54,525 bases of DNA. It comes from Sebaldella sp. S0638. Lineage in GTDB: Bacteria; Fusobacteriota; Fusobacteriia; Fusobacteriales; Leptotrichiaceae. The translations under genes were made by a program, and so were the position numbers. Location: contig NZ_JAMZGM010000019.1 in NCBI RefSeq assembly GCF_024158605.1, forward strand, positions 1 to 54,525. The letters run 5' to 3'. This document shows, piece after piece, positions 25,307-34,700 of this stretch. The notes beneath the pieces are model-generated. The model did no database searches, had not been told where the DNA came from, and saw nothing but the letters and a program-made list of their open reading frames with translations. The first letter of the stretch is position 1. Each line of letters opens with the position of its first letter.

Positions 25307-26335
25307 ATGGTAATAGCCCAAAGTTACGAAAAACTATCTGCAAATAAAGGGAAAGTTATATTTATAGATGTAAGAACACCAAAAGAATACAGGGAAGCAC
25401 ATATACCCGGAGCAGTAAATATTCCGGTTTTTAGCGATAAAGACCGTGAAGTTGTGGGGACAATATATAAACAGGAAGGTAAGAGAAATGCGATAAAAGA
25501 AGCATTGAAAATCGTCGGGCCAAAAGTGCTTGATTTATATCTGCAGTTTGAAGAATGTCATAAGGGGAAAAACAGAATGGTTATTTACTGTGCAAGGGGA
25601 GGAATGAGATCTTCTGCAGTAACAGCTCTGATGAAGGAACTTTCGCTGCCGCTGATTAAGCTTGAAAACGGCTATAAAGGATACCGACAGTATATTAATG
25701 ATAATCTTCCCGTACTTGTGAAAAAATTTCAGTTTGTAACATTATACGGGAAAACAGGTTCGGGAAAGACAGATATTTTGAAAAGGCTGAAAAATGAAGG
25801 ATATGATATATTGGATCTGGAAGCATGTGCTAATAACCGCGGCTCTCTCTTGGGAGATATCGGTCTCGGGGAGAAATACAGCCAGAAGTACTTTGAATCT
25901 CTGGTTTTTGAGAGCCTGACAAATGCCGAAAGCAATATTGTAATAACTGAAGGTGAGAGCAGAAGAATCGGAAATATAGTTATGCCTCCGTATTTATATG
26001 AAGTATTGATAAATTCCAGAAAATTATATATAGAAACCAGTCTTGAGAGAAGGACTGAGATAATAAAAAAAGAATATCTCAAAGATGATGTCAGTAAAGA
26101 AGAAATAATCAGTTCAATAGAACGTCTTAGAAAATATATAAATGGAAAGCAGATTGAGGAATTCGTCAATGGTGTTAAAAATGAAGATTATGATAAGGTT
26201 ATTAAAGACCTGATGATAAAATATTATGATAAAGCTTACAGCAGCAAAGGGAAAACCTATGAAAGAGTCTTTAACAACGATGATGAAGATAAGTGTGTAA
26301 AGGAGTTAACAGAGTATATTTTTTCTGAAAAATAG
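25307..26335 (+). CDS. mnmH/selU: tRNA 2-selenouridine synthase
   Basis: This 342-aa enzyme replaces sulfur by selenium in 2-thiouridine at the wobble position of tRNAs, using selenophosphate. An N-terminal rhodanese domain (about 1-130) has DVRTPKEYREAHIPGAVNIP and the catalytic Cys95 in YCARGGMRSS. It is followed by a P-loop domain with Walker A GKTGSGKT at 148-155, as in bacterial SelU. The length matches the family. AAGGAGG lies close to ATG and an extended -10 upstream. It implies that the host makes selenophosphate (selD elsewhere). It has no functional link to the flanking autotransporters that I can see. Confidence 0.94.
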   Translation: MVIAQSYEKLSANKGKVIFIDVRTPKEYREAHIPGAVNIPVFSDKDREVVGTIYKQEGKRNAIKEALKIVGPKVLDLYLQFEECHKGKNRMVIYCARGGMRSSAVTALMKELSLPLIKLENGYKGYRQYINDNLPVLVKKFQFVTLYGKTGSGKTDILKRLKNEGYDILDLEACANNRGSLLGDIGLGEKYSQKYFESLVFESLTNAESNIVITEGESRRIGNIVMPPYLYEVLINSRKLYIETSLERRTEIIKKEYLKDDVSKEEIISSIERLRKYINGKQIEEFVNGVKNEDYDKVIKDLMIKYYDKAYSSKGKTYERVFNNDDEDKCVKELTEYIFSEK

Positions 26336-26398
26336 TATAATATTATCAAAATTTTTATATCAGTTATACAAAAGAGTTTAATATTTTAAATAATTAAA

Positions 26399-26434
26399 AA
26401 AATTTTCAGAACTCGCTGGTTCTGAATTTTTTTA
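26399..26434 (+). terminator. Terminator of selU
   Basis: TTCAGAAC (26405-26412) pairs with GTTCTGAA (26419-26426), followed by seven T. Confidence 0.88.
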
Positions 26435-26464
26435 GAAAAAATCAGGCCGTCAATAAGCCTGATT
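26433..26464 (-). terminator. Terminator for the repeat-module gene
   Basis: AATCAGGC (26440-26447) pairs with GCCTGATT (26457-26464). On the minus strand six T follow. It lies about 190 bp past the minus-strand gene ending at 26655. Confidence 0.65.
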
Positions 26465-26654
26465 ATTGATTATGAATAAAAGTTTTAAAATATTTGATAT
26501 TATACTTGTATTAAGAGGTCTCTTAATATTTTATATTTTAAACTTTCATTCAAATTTTCTATTAAAACCAGTGTCTTATTTATTATTATGAATATGACAC
26601 GAGAGTTTTGACATTACGTTGATATTTCTTTGATATAAAAATCATAAGATTATT

Positions 26655-27572
26655 TTATTTCTCATTTAGAACTTCTTTCCAAACATCTGATATTTTAGTG
26701 GTCTGAAAATGATAAAATATAGATGACGGATTTGGAAGAGAGTCATTTTCTGCTATTTCTGTCTGTGTTAGTTTTCTCCCGTATTTTTTGTAGTTGGTAT
26801 AAAGCATGAGCTTTAGCCCCTGACGGCTGTATTTCGGAATAATTTCCCTTTTTATTTCAAAACCCGCCAGTTTTCTCAAATGGTTCAAGCTCGTAAATCT
26901 GCTCGCCAGTACTGATTTTGAATATGGGAAATTGTACTCTTTCAAATCTCTTGAAGTTGCTCCGTATATTTCTTTTCCTATTTTTATGGACATTTTTCTG
27001 TATAATTCTATTAATTCTTCATTGCTGTGAATTACACTTGTGATAACATGATTTGGTTTTTCACCCATATATTCAAGAAACTTATTCCAGCTTTTGAAGT
27101 ATTTTCTGATAGTGCCGGCACTTATTCCGGTTTCTTTTTTTAACAGCTTAAATGTTACTTTTTCATACTTCTCTTTTATGCAGTTATATTGTTCTGATAT
27201 ATTTTCCGCAGTATATGTATATCTTTTTATTTTTACCTTAAATATTTCTTCCATTTCTTCTTTGGTCCATAGTTTTTTTATATATTTATAACTTGGAAGT
27301 CCTTCTATTCTGTCAATATCAGAAATTCTTCTTATTTCCTTTGTTTTGATTTTTTCTTTTATCAGCTTTATCAGTTTGTCTCTGTTATATTCTATACCGG
27401 AAGTGAACCCTGCTTCTATCTTGGCATTATTCCATGTATCAAAATATCTTTTTACTGTTGTGGAGCAGCAGACATTTTTGTCTTCGTTAAAGCTTTTCAT
27501 GGTTATTGTTTTGTTTTTATTATAATGTGATATCATTTGTTTGATTATTTTTTCCTTATTATATAATTTCAT
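26655..27572 (-). CDS. Protein of five homing-endonuclease-associated-repeat-like DNA-binding modules
   Basis: This basic 305-aa protein consists almost wholly of five degenerate modules of 50-57 residues, at about 5-56, 62-115, 120-170, 183-238 and 248-302. Each follows the pattern helix, helix, a variable turn, then a helix ending in an aromatic-Ser/Trp motif: VKRYFDTWNNAKIEAGF in module 1, TIRKYFKSWNKFLEYMG in module 3 and SRFTSLNHLRKLAGF in module 4. This matches the HNH/homing-endonuclease-associated repeat type of small DNA-binding fold. No HNH, LAGLIDADG or other nuclease motif is present. An ATG at 27572, preceded by GGGGTGA, is preferred to the upstream GTG at 27581. A sequence-specific DNA-binding role is inferred. 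Confidence 0.7.
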   Translation of the reverse strand: MKLYNKEKIIKQMISHYNKNKTITMKSFNEDKNVCCSTTVKRYFDTWNNAKIEAGFTSGIEYNRDKLIKLIKEKIKTKEIRRISDIDRIEGLPSYKYIKKLWTKEEMEEIFKVKIKRYTYTAENISEQYNCIKEKYEKVTFKLLKKETGISAGTIRKYFKSWNKFLEYMGEKPNHVITSVIHSNEELIELYRKMSIKIGKEIYGATSRDLKEYNFPYSKSVLASRFTSLNHLRKLAGFEIKREIIPKYSRQGLKLMLYTNYKKYGRKLTQTEIAENDSLPNPSSIFYHFQTTKISDVWKEVLNEK

Positions 27573-27783
27573 TACAATCACCCCGGGTTTTCATGAACTG
27601 TTATAGAATGGGTTTATTTTTTTTACATCCCTCTTAAGTGCTGTCTCGTAATACAGACTAAATATTATTTTGAAAAAGAGAGAGGATTACAGAGGGTTTT
27701 TAAATATGGTAAAATGTGATGTTATATCCAAAAAGCTTTTTTTCATTTTTTTATTCCGTCCTTTCTTATTTTTTTTTAACAAT

Positions 27784-27952
27784 GTTCGCATTTTATAAAT
27801 TATACGAACATATTTATATGCTGATTCAACTGTAAATTATAGTCTGACATATTTTTAAAATTTTATTTTTTAAAAATTAAAATTGACTTTATTATTTAGT
27901 TTTAGTAAAATGTAAGTATATTTATATTTCGTATAATTTATAGAATGCGAAC
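27784..27952. mobile_element. MITE-like element with 23-bp terminal inverted repeats
   Basis: The left end (27784-27806) begins GTTCGCATTTTATAAATTAT and the right end (27930-27952), inverted, begins GTTCGCATTCTATAAATTAT; only one base of 23 differs. Weaker similarity continues inward. The 169 bp encode nothing. A clear target-site duplication is not visible at the edges (ACAAT against TTCAC). It carries a TTGACT-17-TAAAAT promoter reading toward AT2. The name rests on structure only; a pair of operator palindromes is the alternative reading. Confidence 0.5.
27883..27911 (+). promoter_or_regulatory. Promoter-like module inside the MITE-like element
   Basis: TTGACT (27883-27888), 17 nt, TAAAAT (27906-27911). 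The 70 bp at 27842-27911 align without gaps to the AT2 promoter region at 28479-28548. Confidence 0.45.
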
Positions 27953-28047
27953 TTCACAATATTATGATAAATTATCGATAAAAGTAAAAAGAACCAATTT
28001 TGCTATAATAGCAGACAAATAAAGACTGTTTATAGTTGCTAAAATGA

Positions 28048-28137
28048 TTTTCATACTAATCAATAAAATGCATCTTCAAAATTCTGTATATTCATATACA
28101 GCCTTGGAAGATGTATTTTATATTTGATATGAAAACA
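28048..28137. repeat. 90-bp imperfect palindrome
   Basis: ATAAAATGCATCTTC (28063-28077) pairs with GAAGATGTATTTTAT (28107-28121), with one G-U pair. Inside is a second stem CTGTATAT-TC-ATATACAG. Outside, TTTTCATA and TATGAAAA extend the arms. It would fold into a long bent hairpin in RNA or a cruciform in DNA. Confidence 0.6.
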
Positions 28138-28519
28138 ATATAAATTTTAAAATGTAAATAAATTTTATTGCTAATACAATTGTAAAACTAATAAAATACA
28201 TAAATATAATTAATTTAATATAAATTGAAAATAATAATTGAGATAATAAAACCAGATGACAAAATTCTGCTGTGGAAATTGAAGGATCAGAAACAGACAG
28301 ATTAGAGATGGTTTTTTATTTTTTTTATACTAGAAATAGAAAAAAATATTAATTTAAAATATATTAGAGATGTTAGACAATGTTAAAAATTATGATATAA
28401 TTATATTGAAAGTATGGTATTTTCTACATAATACAATAACTTCAGGTATGGATGGCATAAAATAAGAAAAAAACAAAAGTCTGACATTTTTTTAAAATAG
28501 AATTTTTTTACAATTAAAA

Positions 28520-28548
28520 TTGACTTCAAAAGTTATTTCTAGTAGAAT
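28520..28548 (+). promoter_or_regulatory. Promoter P-AT2
   Basis: TTGACT (28520-28525), a 17-nt spacer and TAGAAT (28543-28548). The predicted start is near 28555, about 185 nt before the AT2 ATG. Confidence 0.7.
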
Positions 28549-28575
28549 AGAAATTATTAGACACAGTTTTCTAAA

Positions 28576-28620
28576 CTGCTTTAGAACGAGTCGTCGATCT
28601 GGAGAAAGGCAGATTTTTTA
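28576..28620 (+). terminator. Terminator-like hairpin in the AT2 leader (possible attenuator)
   Basis: CTGCTTT (28576-28582) pairs with AAAGGCAG (28605-28612) through seven pairs with one G-U, enclosing a GC-rich loop (CGAGTCGTCG), followed by ATTTTTTA. It begins about 20 nt downstream of the predicted AT2 start site, where premature termination could limit AT2 expression. Confidence 0.5.
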
Positions 28621-28739
28621 GAGAAGATTTTATGTAAAAAAAGCTATTTTGAAATATTAAAAAAAGAACATAAAATATTATCAATGTATCAGACAACATT
28701 TTTTTTAAATGTCTAATAAAAATCTAATGAGGAGGAGCA

Positions 28740-31700
28740 ATGAAAAAAAATAAAAAATTATTATTATCATTTCTAGCACTGAACGCAGCATTCTCACTTT
28801 ATGGCGAAACTACCCCGCTAATTTCAAAGTATGACAGAATGTATAACAATACGGTGAAAAATATAAATCAAGGAAAGACTAATGAAAAAAATCACCAGGC
28901 AATACAGAAAATACTTAATAAAAAAAATAAAGAATTAAAAGATCTGTATTTACAGGGAGATTATATAGTAAAGCCGGAATACCTTGAATGGCAGGTGTTT
29001 TTTACGGGCTTTTACGGTGAGTATGGAAAAGGCGTGGATAACAGTGCAGAAAATGCAGAATATCATTCAAAAGTATCAGGATATTATGATACAAGCGGGA
29101 ATTATGTAATTACAGGCGGAAACACAGGAGGACTTGCAGGCAAAGGCTACAAAGCGCTTCAGCAGCCTAAGGATATAAATCTGGGCGTAAGTATTCCTCT
29201 GAAAGGTCTTTCAAGAGATCCGCTGAATTTATCACTAACGCCGGCAGGGGAAATTAATATAAATCCCGGTTCGCAAAATATAACACCGCCGGTATTTTCA
29301 ATTAATCCGGCAGTTACTACCAATACATTTAATATAGACATACCGCTTATAGTAATTAATCCACCTACTGTTCAGGCGCCGTTTTCAGTTAGGCCGCCGG
29401 GAACAGGGAACGGAGATGAGACATACACAGCATTAAGACCAACTGATATAGGAACTAATTACCGTGGTTATACAGCAATGATATCACAGTATAATCTTAC
29501 AAGCGGGAATATGACAGCACATTTTTCGGGAAGCGGATACAGCGGATTAAGCAATTGTACTTCAGGAGGATGTTTAACAAGTTTTGATGTGGAAAATCTG
29601 AATGGAACAATTGACTGGAGAATTGGTAACGGTGCTAATTACGGGGCTACAGATCCAACATTGACCAATCTTACAGTAAGTTCAGCTCCAGGGGTAGGAA
29701 AAGTGGTTTATGACAGTGTAACAGCTTTGTATAAAATAACAGCGGCTGAAAAGATAGTATTGGGAATCCCCGGGAATCCAATAGGGGGAACAGCAGATAA
29801 TCTGGTTATGACATTAGAGTCAAAAGCCACAGGAAATGATATGCCGCATTTAATACAGTTTGATCCTCATACGGGAACAAGCAGAAAATATGCAGCATAT
29901 GCAGAAGACCATTATGGAAATGCAACGGGAAGAACAAATACTTCGGATATGGAATCAGATGGAGATAAAAGAGTACAGTATTATTATAATGTTTTGGAAA
30001 ATCACGGTCTGCTCCAGCTTAAAGGAAGCAACGGACTGCTCATAGGTCTGCAGTCTCATAACGGAATTGTAAGTGCGATTTATGAAAATTACGGTGAAAT
30101 GATAGGGCTTAATGACAGCAGCAGTTCTACCAATCATGTGGGACATGCTTTTATAGCAGCGCAGGCAAACAGCTATAATCACAGAAGATTCGAATTTTAC
30201 AATAAAGCCGGAGCATTAGTGGAACTTCGGGCAAAAAACAGTATTGCATATTATTATGGCGATGTAAATATTTATTCTACCAACAAAACACCGCATTATA
30301 ATATTTTTAACGAAGGGCGTATTGTTCTTTACGGAAGTGAAAATATAGGGATTTCTACCAATGGAGCAACACGTGAGCTGGAAGGCTCGAAGATAGTTCT
30401 TGATAAACCTGTAGAAATAAACGGGGACAAGAGTATAGGGGTAGAAATTTCAAAATTGATGGATGACGGGTATGAAACTCCGGTAAGCGAGAATCCAAGC
30501 GGAGGAACCGGGATTTATGATGCACGTCCTTCAGCAATAAGAGTGATCATAGGTAATGAAGAAAATAAATATGCCGGAAACAGTACAGGAACTAATTCAG
30601 CGGGAACTTCTTTTGACAGCAGCTATGTAGAAGATTCTGTGGGGTTATTTGTAAATAAATCCGGACTAACATACAGACTGAAAGATTTTGGATTTGAATT
30701 CGGGGAATATGCCAGATACGGAAAAATGGTGTATTTGAAAGCAGGGAGCCTGTACCTGGATAACAGAGAAACTTCAGCTATAAATATAACAGCAGGAAAA
30801 GATAACTATGTATTTATAAGTGATACAGCAGATTCAGACCTGACACTGAATCCTGACTTAAATATAGGAACTGATGCAAAACCTGTAGACGGAACAATAG
30901 GAATTCTGGGAATAAATAACGGAAAAATACATTTCGGAGCTTCAAACAGTGTAAAAACATACGGGGAAAACAGCCATGCAGTGATAATACAGAGCGGTTC
31001 TGTTCTGAATAATACCACAGCAGGACTGGATCATAGTTTTGAAGTAAAAGGAAAAGGAAGCATAGCGCTGTATGTAAATCAGGCAACAGCTGATTTTAGT
31101 GATTCCGGTGAGATAAATATAAAAGCAGTCGGCGAAAAAGCTGTAGGGGTATATAATTCATCAGGAGTGGTAAAACTGGGTCTTTCGGGTACAGGAACAG
31201 GTACTTATGAGGCAGACGGATTAAACAGCGTTTTGTTCTATAATAAAACTACAAATGCAGCAAATTCCATAGAGACATCAGGGTCGGTTTTTACTGTGAA
31301 AAACGGAGGATTATTTTCATATATAGAAAATAAACTGACTTCCCCTCAGATAAAATTTACAAATACAGGCGGAACAACACTTAATTTATCTGACGGAGCC
31401 AGAGGATTTATATATACAGGAAATAATACAACAGTGGCTGCAAGTGATATTCAGACATATTTTAACAATAATTACAGCGGTCACGGTAATATGACTGTAA
31501 ACTTAAGCTCAAATGCGAGTTTATTTGTAATACAGGAGTTCGGGACTATAAGTCTTGATGATGTTAATACTGTGGCAGCTGGTACTGGAATATTCAGCCA
31601 GATAAATAATAACGGCGGGAAAAATGCTTTTCTGACTAAAGGAACACTGGTACTTAATCCTTCTTCCAATTTAGTGGATTTAGATAGTCCGTCAGAATTA

Positions 31701-34700
31701 TATCTGAATATAGATAAAGCCCTGTTAGGAATAACAGTAAATGCCGGTGTGACAGTGAAAGGAACAAACGGCGGACAGGTAGCTTTAGCTGATGATAATT
31801 CTTACGAAGCTGCTCTGCATGTGAAAATGGAAAATAACGGAACAATTAATCTCACAGGTCTTTCATCAATTGGAATATATGCAAATAACGGGAAGATAAC
31901 AAATAATAATATAATAAATGTTTTGGGAGACGATTCACTGGGGATATTCAGCGAGAATGGGACAGTGACATCAAATACCGGAACTATAAATACAGGTAAC
32001 GGCGGTGTAGGAATATACGGAATATCACATCAAAATCCGGGGACTGTTCCTGCACACGGCGGGGGACTTATAGATATAACAAATACCGGAACAATAAAAG
32101 CGGGAACAGGAACGAATGCAATAGGAATATATGCTGATAATAACAGAACTGGAGGAACTGCTGCTGATGCTGTTGTTGCTCTTTCAAACGGGACAATAAA
32201 TGTAAAAGATTCTGAAAATGCTGTTGGAGTGTATGTAAATAAAGGGACAGTTACAGATGCGGGTTCAAGAATTACAGTAGGTAAAAATGGTGTGGCATTA
32301 TATGCCAAAGACAGCAGTGTTTCATTAAACGGAATTACAATTGACTTAAACGGGGACAATGCTCTCGGAATATTTTTGGACGGGACATCATCTATGACAA
32401 CTGCCGGAACAAATACTATAAATATAGACGGACAGAATGTTACTTTATTTAATATGAACTCAAGCGGAACTGTAAGTAATAATTTCATAGTAGGAAGTGT
32501 TGCTTCAGGATCTACATATACTATCGGGAACATAGCAGGAGGAGTATTTGAATATACTGGAAACAGTGAACTTACTGCAAACGGGACACTTGTATCAGGC
32601 AAACAGTCAGCAATATATCTAAATGGATCAACAATTACTTCAAGAGCAGGTTCGACAAATGTAGCAGCAATAGCACTTGATGGTCAATACACAGGGATAA
32701 CTCCTCTGCCGTCAGGAATGACAGCGGGAATTGACGGAGAAAATAACGGAACTATTATTCTGGGGGACAGTTCAGCGGGAATATACGGAAAGAACGGCTC
32801 AAGAATGAGTAATAAAGGGATAATTACTGTTGGTAATTCTTCTGCGGGATTAATGGCTTCAGGAACTGGATCAAAGGCTCTGAACAGCGGAATGATAAAT
32901 GTGGGAGCCGGTTCACAGGGTATCTATCTTAAAGACGGAACAAATGCAGATAATGCAGGAACAGGAAATATAGTAAGCAGCAGTGCAGGAGCAATAGGAA
33001 TATATGCAGACAATAATACCGGAATAATGCAGATAAGCAATGACGGAATTATTAATTTAGCGGGAGATAAGTCTGTAGGAGTGTATACAACAGGAACAAA
33101 TAGTTTTATAATAGACAATAATTCTACAGGAATAATAACAGTGGGTGCTTCAACAAATGCTTCAGATCCGGCAATAGCAATTTACGGGTCAGTGGCAGGA
33201 AGTGTAATAACAAATCACGGGACTATCAATTCAGGTGCTGATTCAATAGGTGTTTACAGTAACAGTGGAACGGCAGACAATAACGGAGTATTTAATATAG
33301 GTGACGCAGGAATAGGAATATACTCGGCAAACGGAACTGTTAATCTGAATACCGGTTCTGCAATGAATATGGGGACAAACGGAGCAGTGGCTGTATACGG
33401 GACTTCTTCAACAGTGACTAATTCAACTAATTTGAATATAGGAAGTAATAATTACGGATTTATTCTAAAAGGCGGGTCTTTCACAAACGGAGCCGGAACA
33501 AACAGTATTCTGGGGACTGATTCTGTATATATGTACAGTACAGAAGCAATAACAGTAGTTAATGACGGTAATATAACAATGACAGGGCCGAATAATGTAG
33601 GTTTCTATATGGCTAAAGATCCTGTGAGCGGTATAGGCGGAGGAAATATTATTAACAATGCCGGAGCTGTCATAGCAGGCACAGCAGGGGATAATAACAT
33701 AGGGATTTATAACTACGGCGGAACAGTGGATAACTATGGTATAGTTATGGTAGGCGGCTCAGAGCTTAAATTTGTCGACGGTACTTCAAATGTAGATGTC
33801 AAAGGCAGTAAATATTCAGTGGGAATATATGGAGAAAATGCTGCAATCACTAACTTTGCCGGCGGATTAGTAACGGCAGGTTACGGCGGTTTTGGAATAG
33901 TGGCTAAAGGCGGAACTGCGGATAACTATGGTATGATAATCACAAACGGAGATCATTCTACCGGAATGTATACAGAAGACGGGGTAATTACAAACTTCGC
34001 CGGCGGAATTATAGATGTAACAGGTAAAAATGCAATAGGAATGGCAGGAAAAGGTATAGGTTCACAGCTGATAAATCACGGAACGATAAATATAGACGGT
34101 GACGGAGCGATAGGAATGTATGGTAATGTGGGTACTGTGATTATTAACAGTTCTACAGGTATTGTAAATGTAACAGGGAATGGTCAGGCTTTTGTATCGG
34201 CTGATCCTGCAGATTCATCACACAGTGTAAGCGGCGGAGCAACATTCGTAAATGGAATAATGAGTGGGAATATAATAGAATCAATAGGAAATACACATGC
34301 ATTGCCAACACTGATAAATGCAGGAATAATAAAGTCAAATGGTGTACTTGCATTAGACGGATTACAAGTAATGATAAAACCAGATCCTGCAACAAGACAG
34401 CCTTCAACAAGTCCTGATTATGATTTTGAATTATCGGGGACATCAATAATAGCTGATCAGATAACAACATCGAAGCCTATAGTGATACTTCCGGGATTTT
34501 CAGACGGAATAATTGCCAATGTGTTAAAACTGGAAGGGCTAATACAGGCAACATCAGGACAGTATGACTTTATAAGCGGATCGCTGTTATGGGAAGCTAC
34601 GCCTAAAGCAACAGGAACAGGTTCTGATGTGTATATGTCAAGAAAGTCATTTACAGAATTTACAGACGGACTATGGTTTGAAGATTTTGGAAGAGCACTG

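Larger units (their letters stand above)
26336..26654. other. Convergent intergenic region
   Basis: This holds the two terminators above and a short palindrome TATTAAGAG-GT-CTCTTAATA at 26509-26528, which may be a third weak terminator for the minus-strand gene. No gene is seen. Confidence 0.5.
27573..28739. other. Intergenic region upstream of AT2
   Basis: This 1.17-kb AT-rich region has no normal gene. In order it holds the leader of the minus-strand repeat-module gene, a 169-bp MITE-like element (27784-27952), a large imperfect palindrome (28048-28137), the AT2 promoter (28520-28548) and a terminator-like leader hairpin (28576-28620). All are listed separately. Confidence 0.6.

Noticed and set aside
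26509-26528. Palindrome TATTAAGAG-GT-CTCTTAATA
   Set aside because: It lies between convergent genes, so an operator role is unlikely. A weak terminator is possible, but the T-run is poor, so it is only noted within the intergenic entry.
28270-28352. Fragment reading VEIEGSETD that resembles the start of the 5390-5626 protein (VEIDGYETE)
   Set aside because: The match covers only about nine residues and stops at once. It could be a gene relic, but chance is as likely.
32030-32602. 190-codon minus-strand open frame inside AT2, and similar ones inside AT1, AT3 and AT4
   Set aside because: They lie antisense to clearly coding autotransporter sequence, recur at matching positions in the paralogues, lack ribosome sites and have Pro/Leu/Ser-rich products caused by the Gly/Asn/Thr codons opposite.
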